Assembly: GCF_000468115.1 (NCBI RefSeq)
Contig: NZ_AVQI01000080.1
Span: 62,001 to 126,000 of the forward strand
DNA: 64,000 bases
Direction of reading: 5' to 3'
Source of the DNA: Treponema socranskii subsp. socranskii VPI DR56BR1116 = ATCC 35536
Lineage (GTDB): Bacteria > Spirochaetota > Spirochaetia > Treponematales > Treponemataceae
In this document: one piece after another, positions 33,369-43,051 of the stretch
Numbering within the stretch: the stretch's first letter is position 1
Layout of the letters: the number at the start of each line of letters is the position of its first letter
Made by a program: the position numbers and the translations under genes
The notes under the pieces: generated by a model
Told to the model about the DNA's origin: nothing
Databases searched by the model: none
What the model saw: only the letters and a program-made list of their open reading frames with translations

Positions 33369-36179
33369 ATGTTTATTGATAAGATTCTTACGTTTTTCTT
33401 CGGCTCCCAAAACGAACGCGACGTCAAAGCGCTCGCTCCGATCCTCGCAAAGGTAAACGAAAAAGAGAGCTGGGCAAAATCCCTTTCGGCGGAAGATTTT
33501 CCGAAACAGACCGCGATTTTTAAAGAGCGTCTCGCAAAGGGCGAAACGCTCGACGACATACTTCCCGAAGCTTTTGCGCTCGCGCGCGAAGCGTCGTTCC
33601 GCGTATTGGGCGAACGTCCCTACGACGTGCAGATTATGGGCGCGCTCGTGCTGCATTCGGGACGCATTTCGGAGATGAAAACGGGCGAAGGCAAAACGCT
33701 TATGTGCGTCGCTGCCGCTTATTTGAACAGCCTTTCGGGAAAGGGCGTGCACATCGTCACGGTAAACGACTATCTTGCCGGCCGCGATGCCGAATGGATG
33801 CGGCCCGTGTACGCGTACATGGGGCAAACCGTCGGTACGATCCTTTCGGATATGGACAACGCGGCTCGGAAAGCGGCGTACGACTGCGACATCACCTACG
33901 GGACGAACAACGAACTCGGTTTCGATTATCTCCGCGACAATATGCAGATAGAGCTTTCGCAAAAAGTACAGCGCGGATTCAGCTTTTGCATCGTCGACGA
34001 AATCGACTCGATTTTGATCGACGAAGCGCGTACGCCTCTTATCATCAGCGGGCAGGGTGAAGACGACACGTACAAGTATCACGAAGTCGATAAATATGTC
34101 GGGCAGCTTGTCGAAGTGGAAAAGGATCCCGTGACGGGGCTTTATCCCGACGAAGTGAACATGGATCCCGAACAGCGGAAAAATATCAAAGGCGATTATA
34201 CGCTCGATGAAAAATCGAAGCGCGTGTCGTTTACCGACGCGGGTATGAACCACATCGATGCAATTCTTCATCAGCACAATTTGATAACGGGCACCGTCTT
34301 CGACGAAAACAATTTCGAATACGTGCACTATTTTACGCAGGCGGTGAGGGCTCACACGTTGTACAAAAACGACGTCGATTACCTTGTCAAAGACGGACAA
34401 GTGCAGATCGTCGACGAATTTACCGGCCGTATCCTCGAAGGCAGGCGTTACGGCGACGGGCTGCATCAGGCGATCGAAGCGAAAGAGCATTTGCGCATCG
34501 CACAGCGGAATCGAACGCTTGCGACGATCACCTTTCAGAATTTTTTCCGCATGTACGACAAGCTTTCCGGCATGACCGGAACGGCGGCAACGGAAGCGGT
34601 CGAATTTAATAAAATTTACAAACTCGATGTCGTTTCCATCCCGACGAATAAGCCGGTTATCCGAAAAGACGAAAACGACGAAGTCTACCTCAACGAAAGC
34701 GACAAGTGGACGGCGATCTGCGACGAAATCGCCGCGGCTCACGCAAAGGGACAGCCCGTACTCGTAGGTACCGTTTCCGTAGAAAAATCGGAACACCTTT
34801 CGGCGATGCTCACGCGCAAAGGAGTCCGCCACGAAGTGCTGAACGCGAAAAATCACGCGCGGGAAGCGCTCATCATAGCCGAAGCGGGTGCAAAAGGCGC
34901 GGTGACGATCGCAACGAATATGGCCGGCCGCGGTACCGATATCAAGCTCGGAGGCAATCCCGAATTCCGCGCACAAAAAAGAGCCGGAACGAATGCAACG
35001 CCCGAACAATACGATGCCGCTTACAAAATCGAAAAAGAGCAGTGGAAAAAAGATTACGAAGACGTAAAAGCTTCTGGCGGACTGTACGTCATCGGCTCCG
35101 AACGTCACGAAAGCCGGCGTATCGACAATCAGCTGCGCGGCCGTTCCGGACGTCAGGGTGATCCCGGTCGCAGCAAATTCTTTATTTCGATGGACGACGA
35201 TCTCATGCGATTGTTCGGCGGCGAGCGCATGAAAGTGATGATGAGCAGGATCGGCATGAAGCCCGGAGAGCCGATCGATCACCCGTGGCTGAACCGCGGC
35301 ATTAAAAAAGCGCAGGAAAAAGTCGAAGACAGAAACTTTGAAATCCGCAAAAACCTGCTCGACTACGACGATGTTTTAAACGAACAGCGCGGCGTCGTCT
35401 ACAAACAGCGAGACAGCATTCTCGCCGACGAAAACCTTTCCGTGCGCGTTATGAACAATGCAAAAGACGCCGTAAACGATATTTTCGACGAATACGAACT
35501 GCACACGAAAAAGCAAAAGGACGCCGCTTTGGCGGAACTCAACGACCGCATCAGAAATATGTTCGGTATTCAATTGGCATCCGAACAGCTTTCGCGCGAA
35601 ACGCTTGAATCGATGCTGCAAAACGATTTGACGGAAAAAGAAACGCTCGCCGGCAAAGAAAATCTCAACATGTTTATCCGCTACCAGTACGTGCAGACGA
35701 TCGACAAAAAATGGCTCGATCAGCTCGAAGAGCTCGAAAGCCTGCGCGACGCGGTGCACTTGCGCTCCTACGGCAGCAAAAATCCGCTTACCGAATATAA
35801 GATCGACGGTTTTAATATTTTCGACGAAATGATGGATTCGATCCGGACGACCGTTATGTCGCGCGTATTCAAAGTGCGCATCCAGCTTTCGCCGGCTGCA
35901 GCAGAAGCGCGGAGGAGGATGAGCTCTCGCGATATGAGCGCGCAGCATTCCGAAGCCGCGTCTTTTGCAGGAGGCGCGTCGGGCGAAGCGCAGCGGGAAG
36001 CTTCCATGCAGATGAGCGGAGATGCCGCGCGGAGGGCCGCCGCAGGCGGGGCGATGCAAAAGCACACGCAGGGGCAATCGGTGACTGTCCGCCGCACGAT
36101 GCCGAAAATCGGCCGAAACGATCCCTGTCCCTGCGGCTCCGGGAAAAAGTATAAGAACTGTCACGGAAGAAACGGATAG
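33369..36179 (+). CDS. secA: Preprotein translocase ATPase SecA
   Basis: A 936-residue motor that drives unfolded preproteins through SecYEG at the cytoplasmic membrane. Walker A is MKTGEGKT (residues 103-110), followed by [38 protein letters not shown] (DEAD-like box) and [18 protein letters not shown]. The scaffold and wing domains follow. The C-terminal tail ends in the SEC-C zinc motif [13 protein letters not shown], which contacts SecB or ribosomes. The stop codon lies inside a terminator-like hairpin (36156-36196). Confidence 0.97.
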   Translation: MFIDKILTFFFGSQNERDVKALAPILAKVNEKESWAKSLSAEDFPKQTAIFKERLAKGETLDDILPEAFALAREASFRVLGERPYDVQIMGALVLHSGRISEMKTGEGKTLMCVAAAYLNSLSGKGVHIVTVNDYLAGRDAEWMRPVYAYMGQTVGTILSDMDNAARKAAYDCDITYGTNNELGFDYLRDNMQIELSQKVQRGFSFCIVDEIDSILIDEARTPLIISGQGEDDTYKYHEVDKYVGQLVEVEKDPVTGLYPDEVNMDPEQRKNIKGDYTLDEKSKRVSFTDAGMNHIDAILHQHNLITGTVFDENNFEYVHYFTQAVRAHTLYKNDVDYLVKDGQVQIVDEFTGRILEGRRYGDGLHQAIEAKEHLRIAQRNRTLATITFQNFFRMYDKLSGMTGTAATEAVEFNKIYKLDVVSIPTNKPVIRKDENDEVYLNESDKWTAICDEIAAAHAKGQPVLVGTVSVEKSEHLSAMLTRKGVRHEVLNAKNHAREALIIAEAGAKGAVTIATNMAGRGTDIKLGGNPEFRAQKRAGTNATPEQYDAAYKIEKEQWKKDYEDVKASGGLYVIGSERHESRRIDNQLRGRSGRQGDPGRSKFFISMDDDLMRLFGGERMKVMMSRIGMKPGEPIDHPWLNRGIKKAQEKVEDRNFEIRKNLLDYDDVLNEQRGVVYKQRDSILADENLSVRVMNNAKDAVNDIFDEYELHTKKQKDAALAELNDRIRNMFGIQLASEQLSRETLESMLQNDLTEKETLAGKENLNMFIRYQYVQTIDKKWLDQLEELESLRDAVHLRSYGSKNPLTEYKIDGFNIFDEMMDSIRTTVMSRVFKVRIQLSPAAAEARRRMSSRDMSAQHSEAASFAGGASGEAQREASMQMSGDAARRAAAGGAMQKHTQGQSVTVRRTMPKIGRNDPCPCGSGKKYKNCHGRNG

Positions 36180-36196
36180 CAAAATCCGTGACAGTT
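36156..36196 (+). terminator. Hairpin over the secA stop codon
   Basis: AACTGTCACGGA (36156-36167) pairs with TCCGTGACAGTT (36185-36196). The left arm is the last secA codons; the stop codon lies in the loop. The 34 nt from 36162 to 36195 are repeated exactly at 36232-36265. Confidence 0.6.
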
Positions 36197-36265
36197 CTCG
36201 TCGATCGATGCGCGGCAGCGCATCTCCCTTGCACGGAAGAAACGGATAGCAAAATCCGTGACAGT
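36162..36265 (+). repeat. 34-bp exact direct repeat at the secA 3' end
   Basis: Bases 36162-36195 (end of secA plus stop) recur without change at 36232-36265, with 36 nt between. The second copy ends 6 nt before the ATG of the decayed BrnA-like gene. It may be the scar of a duplication or of site-specific integration at the gene end. Confidence 0.7.
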
Positions 36266-36271
36266 GTAACT

Positions 36272-36587
36272 ATGACTTTAGATGAGATAAAAAAATTGCC
36301 TCCTTTGTAGGAAAAGAAATGGAAGATTTTAAAAATCAACAACCCCGACGCAGAGCATCGGGGTATGTTGTTCTCATAAGGTGGTTGCAGTCGGGGTTTA
36401 ATACCCTTAGTTACAGCGTAGAGCAACAGGGTATTAAACCCTCCGCACGAATAAAGATTTTTCCGATTGTCCCAAGCTGACACGAGATGAACTCTTGGAA
36501 TTCAAGCCGTGGTATACAATTCATCCCGAATGGGCGGAAACGGAAAAAGCCGATAGCGAAAATTTAAAGATATCCGTTCCGCGATAA
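36272..36587 (+). pseudogene. Decayed BrnA-like antitoxin gene interrupted by an insertion
   Basis: Three pieces align to one short antitoxin of the BrnA/DUF4415 type: MTLDEIKKLPPL (36272-36307, then an in-frame TAG), KEMEDFKN in another frame (36313-36336), and KDFSDCPKLTRDELLEFKPW continuing YTIHPEWAETEKADSENLKI to a stop at 36585-36587. Between the second and third pieces lies a 116-bp element (36337-36452); removing it joins FKN directly to KDFSDCP. The C-terminal ribbon-helix-helix part normally seen after this is missing. No BrnT toxin gene is adjacent. The gene is dead. Family assignment rests on recognition of the FSDCP...FKPWY...HPEW pattern. Confidence 0.65.
36337..36452. mobile_element. 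116-bp MITE/REP-like insertion
   Basis: It begins CAACAACCCCGACGC and ends CCGCACGAAT, flanked by AAT on both sides (36334-36336 and 36450-36452). Inside is a perfect 13-bp inverted repeat, GGGTTTAATACCC (36394-36406) / GGGTATTAAACCC (36429-36441). A shorter copy with the same ends and AAT flanks is at 47968-48014. No coding capacity. Confidence 0.65.
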
Positions 36588-36653
36588 AAAATTGCTTTGC
36601 GGATTTTCCGGTGTTTTTCAAAAACTATCGTTGTACGGCGCTTATTTCCTCGC

Positions 36654-37772
36654 TCACCGGCGGTGCACGATGTCTTCCCAATCGACGCCTGCTCCAGCGG
36701 GGACGTCCCGTGAAAGGCGCGCGTTTACAATCGTTTCAAAGTATTCCGGCGAAATGCCGGGCGTGAGCGTTTTTTCGGTACGGAGGACTGCGATATCGTT
36801 TTCTTCGACGACGCTGCCGGCTTTCATCGCGTGCATAAAATGGAGCGAGCGGTTCGTCCTTCCGTAGTTTTCGATTTCCGACGGCGCAAGCGTTTTGATT
36901 CCCGTGCCGAGAACTTCACGTACTTTTTTTCTGCCGTATTGTTCGCGCATCTCTTTGAGTATGCGCGCCGCTCCGCGTTTTCCGCCGTAGCGTCGTTTTG
37001 CCGCTTCACACTGGTGGAGTGCACGTACCATCTGTCCGAACTGTTCGCCTTCAAGTGCGACGGGGTCGTCGAGTCCGTCAGTCTTTTTGCTCAGCGTGAT
37101 GTGCTTTTCGGTTATAACGCTTCCGCATGAGGCGGCGAGGACGGGAACGAGGACGGGATCGAGCGAGTGATCGCTGATGCCGCAGGGTACGCCGAACATA
37201 TCGTGCAGCGTGGAAACGAGGCGTACATTGTATTCGGTTTCGGGAGCGGGGTAACTTGTGATGCAGTGTAGCAGCGTGACGTTTTCTTTTCCGACGATGT
37301 CGAGAGAGCGTTCGATGTCGGCGAGCTTTGAAACGCCGCTTGAAAGGATGACGGGGACGACGGCATCTCCGAGCGCTTTTTGCACCGTACGGAAATCCGA
37401 CAAAGCTCTCAAAAGCGGGATGTGATTCAATTCGGGGGATGCGATTTTTACGGCGTCTGGTTTAAGTGCAAGCAGTTCGCGGAGGCTTTTGAGACCGAAA
37501 GGCGAGCAGACGAAGAGGAGATTTTTTTTGTGCGCATACGCCATCGCCGATTTAAAAAAATCGCTCGGCACTTCGAGCGCTTTAAACCGATCGTAGAGCT
37601 TTACTTTTCCGCCCGGCAAATCGACCGTTCCCGTATCGGGGTGCAGGATTTCATCCGCATACACCCATTGAAATTTTACGGCATCGGCTCCTGCAAAAAA
37701 AGCCGCGTCGATGAGCTTTTTCGCTTTTGCAAGCGAGCCTTCGTGAGCCGTTCCTATTTCCGCGATGATCAT
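36654..37772 (-). CDS. NeuB-family N-acetylneuraminate synthase-like enzyme with SAF domain
   Basis: A 372-residue protein. The NeuB TIM barrel starts MIIAEIGTAHEGSLAKAKKL and has GADAVKFQ, VKIASPELNHIPLLRAL, VILSSGVSKLADIERSL and GISDHSLDPVLVPVLAASCG. A C-terminal SAF/antifreeze-like domain ends LSRDVPAGAGVDWEDI. Enzymes of this family condense phosphoenolpyruvate with a hexosamine to make sialic, legionaminic or pseudaminic acid, often used on flagella or surface glycans. No other sialic-type gene is nearby, so the product is unassigned. It has a leaderless-type promoter. Confidence 0.88.
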   Translation of the reverse strand: MIIAEIGTAHEGSLAKAKKLIDAAFFAGADAVKFQWVYADEILHPDTGTVDLPGGKVKLYDRFKALEVPSDFFKSAMAYAHKKNLLFVCSPFGLKSLRELLALKPDAVKIASPELNHIPLLRALSDFRTVQKALGDAVVPVILSSGVSKLADIERSLDIVGKENVTLLHCITSYPAPETEYNVRLVSTLHDMFGVPCGISDHSLDPVLVPVLAASCGSVITEKHITLSKKTDGLDDPVALEGEQFGQMVRALHQCEAAKRRYGGKRGAARILKEMREQYGRKKVREVLGTGIKTLAPSEIENYGRTNRSLHFMHAMKAGSVVEENDIAVLRTEKTLTPGISPEYFETIVNARLSRDVPAGAGVDWEDIVHRR

Positions 37773-37778
37773 ACTGAA

Positions 37779-37807
37779 ACTATAGCGCTTATCTAAGCGG
37801 ATGTCGA
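37779..37807 (-). promoter_or_regulatory. Leaderless promoter of the NeuB-like gene
   Basis: Minus strand TCGACA (37807-37802), 17-nt spacer, TATAGT (37784-37779), then 6 nt to the ATG at 37772. No Shine-Dalgarno sequence. Confidence 0.65.
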
Positions 37808-37932
37808 GATTTTTCGGTATCGCCGACAGGGATTACGCATGAGAAACTTTGTTCGTATAACGTAAAAAATCGGCTGCACTCTCGTAGGTTGTAAATATCG
37901 GAATAACCGCGCTCGATACCGTTTCCGAATAG

Positions 37933-37961
37933 TTGATTGAGGCTGCCATATCGTGTATAAT
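37933..37961 (+). promoter_or_regulatory. smc promoter
   Basis: TTGATT (37933-37938), 17-nt spacer, TATAAT (37956-37961). The leader is about 26 nt with AGAGGGGA before the GTG start at 37994, a normal leadered gene. Confidence 0.7.
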
Positions 37962-37993
37962 ATAAAAACAGCTTTCACTTTGAGAGGGGACAG

Positions 37994-40900
37994 GTGTTTC
38001 TTAAAAGTCTCGACATATTCGGCTTCAAATCCTTCGCCGACAGAACACATATCGATTTTTCGGACGGCATCACGGCTCTGCTCGGCCCGAACGGCTGCGG
38101 CAAAAGCAACGTCGTCGATTCGATAAAATGGGTTTTAGCCGAAAACCGCTCGAAAAATCTGCGTGCCGACAAGATGGAAGACATCATTTTCAACGGCACC
38201 GAACGCCGTCCGCCTCTCAACGTCGCCGAAGTGACGCTCACGATCATGAACGAAAACGGGCTCATCCCGTTCGAAGCATCCGAAATCGCGATCAAGCGGC
38301 GGCTCTACCGTTCAGGCGAAAACGAATACTTTATCAATAACCGGCAGGCGGGACCGAGGGAAATACGCTCGCTCTTTATGGATACGGGCATCGGCAAAGC
38401 GGCTTATTCGGTCATGGAACAGGGAAAGATCGATCAAGTGCTTTCGTCGAAACCCGAAGACAGGCGCTATCTCTTTGAAGAAGCGGCAGGCATAAGCCGG
38501 AGTAAAGCCGAATGCGCGGAAGCCGAACGGGAACTCGAGCGTACTCGAAACAATCTCCAGCAAATCGAAATCGCGCTTTCGGAAGTCAAGCGGCGATACG
38601 ATACGCTCAAAGTGCAGTCCGAAAAAACGATCAAATACCGCGCGGTCAAAGACGAAATATTCAACGATGAACTCGATTTAACATTATTAAAATTAAAAAA
38701 CTTCGTGCAGACGAAAGCGCAAAACGAAGAGCATCTCAAACAAGTCGAAAAAAAACGAGGCGATATCCGAAACGAAATCGAAGCGATCAGCAACACGCTT
38801 TCCGAAAACATGGACAAAGTAAAGGCTATGCAGGAAGAAGTGTATGCAAAGCAGGCGGATTTAATCGGCATTCAAAAAGAAAAAAGCGGCAAACAGGATT
38901 TGATTCAGCAGTTCAACGTGCGCCTTTCCGAATCGAAAGAAAAACTCGAACAGCTCGAAGCGCATAAAAAAGCGATCGGAGTTCAGATCGATGCGCTGAA
39001 CGATGAAATCGACGAAAAAAACGCGCAGCTTTACGAAAAGACAAAGCAGCTCGACGATATCAAAAAAAATATCGCATCATTCGGCAAACATATTTCCGAC
39101 GCGGGAAGCCGCATCGACGGAAACGATACCCTCGTCTCCGAATCGCAATCGCAAATCGAAGCGCTGCGTGAAGCGCGTACGCTTTTGCAAAAAGATTTGA
39201 CGGCGATCACCGAAGACATCGTCACGAAGCTCGACGCAAAATTAAAAGACGCGGGCTTTTCCGAAAATGCGATGAAAAACGCCAAAGAAACGCTCGACAA
39301 CGTCATCGCACGCTTGAAAATTTTTACGGCGGGACGCAAAAACATCTTTGCCGATTTTGCAGCCTCTCCTTCGCATTCCGCCGACGAATGCGTCAAAACG
39401 GTGAAGGAAGCATCCGACGCGTTTTCCGAAACGGGAAAGCTTGTTGCCGAACTTGAAAAAGCGCTCGACGATTATATGAAAGACTCTCCCGCCTTTATCA
39501 CCGAATTCCTCGCGCCGGAAGGAATCATGACGAAAAAGCGCGCCATCGATCAAAAGATTTCCGACAACCGTTCCCGCGTTGCCGGGATCAACGAACGCAT
39601 AGCCGAACTGCATGCGGAAAACGAAAACCTTTCGAAAAAAATCGACGAATATAAAGAAACGCTCGGAAAGCTCAAAGTAAACGAAGCGCAGATGCACGAG
39701 CAGATTACGGCGGCCGAAGAACAGGTATCGATGCTCCGCCGCACTTTGATAAGCCAGCAAAAAACGCTTTCCGATACCGACGGAGAGATCGCTTCGGAAA
39801 ACAAGCGCGCCGAAAATTTGAATGCGGAAATATCCGGCGCCGAAGAAGAGCTTTCGGAAATAGAAAAGCGCGGTCTCTCTCTCGCGGACGAACTGAAAAA
39901 ACTCGACGATGCGATCGCTGCGTGCAATACGAGCGTGTCGGGAAAGCAGAACGCGCTCCGTCAAAAGCAGGAGGAACAAAATAAGCTACAGGCGCAGTAC
40001 GAGCGTGTTTCGCTTTTGCTCGTTTCCTCCGATACGGAAATCAAAAACGTCAAACAGAATTTTCAGGATACGCATTCGCGCGATCTTATGGAATTCGAAG
40101 AGCGCATGTATAAGATCACAAAACCCGCTTCGGAAATTCGGGAAAAACTTTCCGACGCGAAAGAACGGCTGAAAGCGCTCGGACAGGTGAACTTGATGGC
40201 TGTCGAAGAATTCGCCGAAGAAAAAGAACGCTACGAGCGGCAGAAGACGAACTGCGAAGATACGAAAAAGAGCCTCGAAAATCTGCAGCGCGTTTCGGGA
40301 GAAATCAAATCGAAATCGTCCGAAATGTTTCTCGACACATACAATAAAATCAAAAAGAATTTTCACAATATGTTCCGCCGCCTTTTCAACGGCGGAAGAG
40401 CCGAGCTTCGTCTCATCGATCCGGAAAACGTGCTCACGAGCGGCATCGACATCTACGCGCAGCCGCCGGGAAAAAAGCTCGAAAACATCGCCCTTCTTTC
40501 GGGCGGAGAAAAAACGATGACGGCCGTTGCGCTTTTGTTTGCGACTTACCAAGTGCGCCCTTCTCCGTTTTGTCTCCTCGACGAAATCGATGCGGCGCTC
40601 GACGACAAAAACGTTTCAAGCTTTGTGACGACGCTACGCTCTTTTGCAAACGTAAGTCAATACATCGTCATCACGCATAACAAAAAGACGGTTATGGGAG
40701 CTACGACGATGCTCGGTATCACGATGGAAGAATCCGGCGTTTCGAAAATACTTTCGCTCCGCCTCGACAAAGACATAAAGCTCGGCGCCGTTATTCCTGA
40801 AAACGGAGAGGACTTTATCGAAGAGGACGTGCCGCCCGAAGAGGCGACCGTTCCGCCGAGACCCGCAAAGCGCATTCACAATCCCGACGGAACGATAACC

Positions 40901-41005
40901 GATCCCGACCGCGAACGCGCAGTGAAAGAAGAGAAACGCCTCGAAAAAGAAGCGGCGCAAAAAGCGAAAGCTGCGGAGAAAAAAAGCGATGATCGGGAAA
41001 AGTGA
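37994..41005 (+). CDS. smc: Chromosome segregation SMC-like protein
   Basis: A 1003-residue ATPase of the condensin type. The N-terminal head has LKSLDIFGFKSFADRTHIDF and Walker A GPNGCGKS (31-38). The C-terminal head has the signature LLSGGEKTM (about 833-841) and Walker B FCLLDEIDAALD (about 857-868). Long coiled coils lie between. It is shorter than typical bacterial SMC (about 1150-1200), and I see no clear glycine-rich SMC hinge in the middle; instead there is FAASPSHSADECVKTVKEAS and FITEFLAPEGIMTKKRAIDQ. A charged tail of about 60 residues (PPEEATVPPRPAKRIHN onward) follows the head. The start codon is GTG. It overlaps the next gene by 17 nt. Confidence 0.88.
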   Translation: MFLKSLDIFGFKSFADRTHIDFSDGITALLGPNGCGKSNVVDSIKWVLAENRSKNLRADKMEDIIFNGTERRPPLNVAEVTLTIMNENGLIPFEASEIAIKRRLYRSGENEYFINNRQAGPREIRSLFMDTGIGKAAYSVMEQGKIDQVLSSKPEDRRYLFEEAAGISRSKAECAEAERELERTRNNLQQIEIALSEVKRRYDTLKVQSEKTIKYRAVKDEIFNDELDLTLLKLKNFVQTKAQNEEHLKQVEKKRGDIRNEIEAISNTLSENMDKVKAMQEEVYAKQADLIGIQKEKSGKQDLIQQFNVRLSESKEKLEQLEAHKKAIGVQIDALNDEIDEKNAQLYEKTKQLDDIKKNIASFGKHISDAGSRIDGNDTLVSESQSQIEALREARTLLQKDLTAITEDIVTKLDAKLKDAGFSENAMKNAKETLDNVIARLKIFTAGRKNIFADFAASPSHSADECVKTVKEASDAFSETGKLVAELEKALDDYMKDSPAFITEFLAPEGIMTKKRAIDQKISDNRSRVAGINERIAELHAENENLSKKIDEYKETLGKLKVNEAQMHEQITAAEEQVSMLRRTLISQQKTLSDTDGEIASENKRAENLNAEISGAEEELSEIEKRGLSLADELKKLDDAIAACNTSVSGKQNALRQKQEEQNKLQAQYERVSLLLVSSDTEIKNVKQNFQDTHSRDLMEFEERMYKITKPASEIREKLSDAKERLKALGQVNLMAVEEFAEEKERYERQKTNCEDTKKSLENLQRVSGEIKSKSSEMFLDTYNKIKKNFHNMFRRLFNGGRAELRLIDPENVLTSGIDIYAQPPGKKLENIALLSGGEKTMTAVALLFATYQVRPSPFCLLDEIDAALDDKNVSSFVTTLRSFANVSQYIVITHNKKTVMGATTMLGITMEESGVSKILSLRLDKDIKLGAVIPENGEDFIEEDVPPEEATVPPRPAKRIHNPDGTITDPDRERAVKEEKRLEKEAAQKAKAAEKKSDDREK

Positions 41006-41357
41006 TTTTTTCGACGGTATCAAAGCTCTCTTTTCCGGAAGGAAAAAATACGTCGCTTTTATTTCGGGCACGCTTATTTTGATGACGTGCATTGCGCTCG
41101 CAGTTTTTATTGTACAAAAATCGAAAAAGAAGCGCCGAGCACCCGTCGCCGAACGGACGTTTACACCGTCCCACGAACTCCTTGCGCCCGACGGCCCGCA
41201 GGAGCAAAAAGATTATATCGCTTCGCGCGAAGCGAGAGATGCGTGGAGCGATGCCGATACGGATCGGTGGTTTACGCCGCCTGAGGGCAAAGAGATGGAA
41301 GATCTGCGCCGCGCAAACGATAAAATCGTTTCGGATATATTGGGGGCTGCTCCGTGA
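40989..41357 (+). CDS. Single-pass membrane protein of unknown function
   Basis: A 122-residue protein: a short basic N-terminus, one membrane helix (YVAFISGTLILMTCIALAVF, about 21-42), then a polar, charged domain containing RWFTPPEGKEMEDLRRANDK. No family is recognised. It overlaps smc by 17 nt and the following lipoprotein gene by 4 nt, so it belongs to the smc transcript. Confidence 0.75.
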   Translation: MIGKSDFFDGIKALFSGRKKYVAFISGTLILMTCIALAVFIVQKSKKKRRAPVAERTFTPSHELLAPDGPQEQKDYIASREARDAWSDADTDRWFTPPEGKEMEDLRRANDKIVSDILGAAP

Positions 41358-42976
41358 AAAAATCAATAAAACGAACTTTTGTATGGAGGCCGATACAAGT
41401 CTCTCTCTCGGCGATCGCCTGTCTGTCGATTTTTTTCGTATCGGTATCCTGCTCGTCTCTTCCGAAAAGCGGACGAGCGGGAGATCCCCCTAGGCAAACC
41501 GAAAGCGAAGAGTTTTCCCGTCAATCGGAACATCCTGAGGGCGTTTCGGAATCGGCGGAAAACGAAAATCCGGCGGAAAACGCAAACACTGCATCGCCGC
41601 ACGAAAACAACGACGCTTTGCCGTCGGATGAAAAGTCGGGCGACAGCGAAGATGCGGCTTCGAATGCGGAAAATATTTCCGAACGCGTCAGAAGCGATCT
41701 TCCCGAAAAAAGCGAAGAAGCAATGCGCGGAAGCACCTCTATAGACGAACCTGTCGTACGGGAAGGATTTTCGGAAAACGCAGGCGCGGGTTCTACCGCG
41801 CGAAACAAAGCGTCTCCAAGTCGGGCTCAAAAAGACGCCGCACCGAAAGGCAAAAAAGACCCGACGACGAAAGCTGTAAACGATGCTGCGCAGACAGGTA
41901 CAAGTTCGACGCAAACGAATGTAAACGCGGTAGAAGGAGAAACGACACGCTCGGCGCAAGATGTCCGCAAACGGCAAGCGGATAAAACAACCCTTCCAAA
42001 TGCACGGGACGCGAAAGAAGCGGAAATCGTTTCCGCCGACAGATCGGCAAACGGTACGGAAGGCTCGCGGAAACAAGCGGATCCGCTCGTCGACACGGAC
42101 GAAATCGGCACGAAAATACTTCCGTCGCGATCGGTGCATATCGCGAAAAACCAATACCTCGATGTCGTCTATCCCGGAGGAGGATGGATCTATCTCGGAG
42201 AGACGGACGGTACGAAACTGTTTTCGTTTTTCGGCAAAAGGTTCGGAGATGCCGACACGATTTTTACGCTCCGTGCAAAAAATGAAGGAAAAGCGATACT
42301 GCATTTTTACAAAAACGATATCCTCACCGGAAACGCTATCGACGACTGGCTCGAAGCGATCGTCGAAGATAAAACCGGAAGCGCGGCCGAACGCATCACA
42401 GCTCCTTCGTATGCAGACATCGTTCCGCCCCGTCCCGCCTCTTCGGCCGGCGATGCGCGAGGAGAGAACGCGGAAGCCGCTCCTTCCGAAACTGCAAAAA
42501 ACGGCACGGAAGGTATTTCGGGAGCGGAAACAGGCGGCGTTTCGATTTCCGGACGAACGGCGGATTCCGAAAGCGGAGCCGGCGGTATAAGCGATTCGGC
42601 GGACGAAAACAATGCCGTGTCTTCTCAAAGCGCAAAAGAACAAACGGGATCGGCTTCGGCAGCCGCTCTCAGCGCGGGCGATTATGCGCTCGGCGAATCG
42701 GATTTGCTTGAAAAAGCGAAAAGCGCATACGATGAAAAAAACTACGCGAGAGCTCTCGCTCTCCTCGATCTGTTTTTTGCGCGTGCGACAAGCCGTATCG
42801 ACGAAGGACTCTATCTCAAGGGACAAACGCTCGAAGCAAAATCCGCGCAGCAAAATATCAAAGGCGCGCTCGAAGCGTACGACGAGCTTTTGCAAAAGTG
42901 GCCGGAGAGTAAACAGTGGCAGTCCGCACGCAAGCGCAGCATTTATCTGAAACGCATGTACGTCGATATCCGATAA
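41354..42976 (+). CDS. Lipoprotein with a low-complexity linker and C-terminal TPR
   Basis: A 540-residue lipoprotein: a basic start, a hydrophobic stretch and SVSC (lipobox near residue 33). Residues about 40-250 and 345-440 are low-complexity, rich in Glu, Ser, Ala, Asn and Gly. A compact beta region near 255-340 contains KNQYLDVVYPGGGWIYLGET. The C-terminus has tetratricopeptide repeats (LLEKAKSAYDEKNYARALAL). It probably projects from the membrane on a disordered linker and binds a partner by the TPR. Translation is coupled to the preceding gene (ATGA overlap). Confidence 0.78.
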   Translation: MKKSIKRTFVWRPIQVSLSAIACLSIFFVSVSCSSLPKSGRAGDPPRQTESEEFSRQSEHPEGVSESAENENPAENANTASPHENNDALPSDEKSGDSEDAASNAENISERVRSDLPEKSEEAMRGSTSIDEPVVREGFSENAGAGSTARNKASPSRAQKDAAPKGKKDPTTKAVNDAAQTGTSSTQTNVNAVEGETTRSAQDVRKRQADKTTLPNARDAKEAEIVSADRSANGTEGSRKQADPLVDTDEIGTKILPSRSVHIAKNQYLDVVYPGGGWIYLGETDGTKLFSFFGKRFGDADTIFTLRAKNEGKAILHFYKNDILTGNAIDDWLEAIVEDKTGSAAERITAPSYADIVPPRPASSAGDARGENAEAAPSETAKNGTEGISGAETGGVSISGRTADSESGAGGISDSADENNAVSSQSAKEQTGSASAAALSAGDYALGESDLLEKAKSAYDEKNYARALALLDLFFARATSRIDEGLYLKGQTLEAKSAQQNIKGALEAYDELLQKWPESKQWQSARKRSIYLKRMYVDIR

Positions 42977-43051
42977 ACGGAAATAACGGATGGATTTTGA
43001 TTTAATAAAAATCGAAAGCGGTGATTGTTGATACATCGAACGGAGGAATAT

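Noticed and set aside
33300-35282. 660-codon open frame antisense to secA
   Set aside because: Caused by codon bias (few TAA/TAG/TGA complements). No motif, and composition typical of antisense shadows; secA is certain.
36270-36460. CRISPR-like repeat
   Set aside because: There are only two related hairpin elements 11.5 kb apart, plus one 34-bp duplication. There are no regularly spaced repeats and no cas genes.
41363-43036. 557-codon open frame antisense to the low-complexity lipoprotein gene
   Set aside because: The opposite strand has lipobox, TPR and coupled start. The antisense frame is an Arg/Phe/Ser-rich shadow of repeated GAA/GCG codons.
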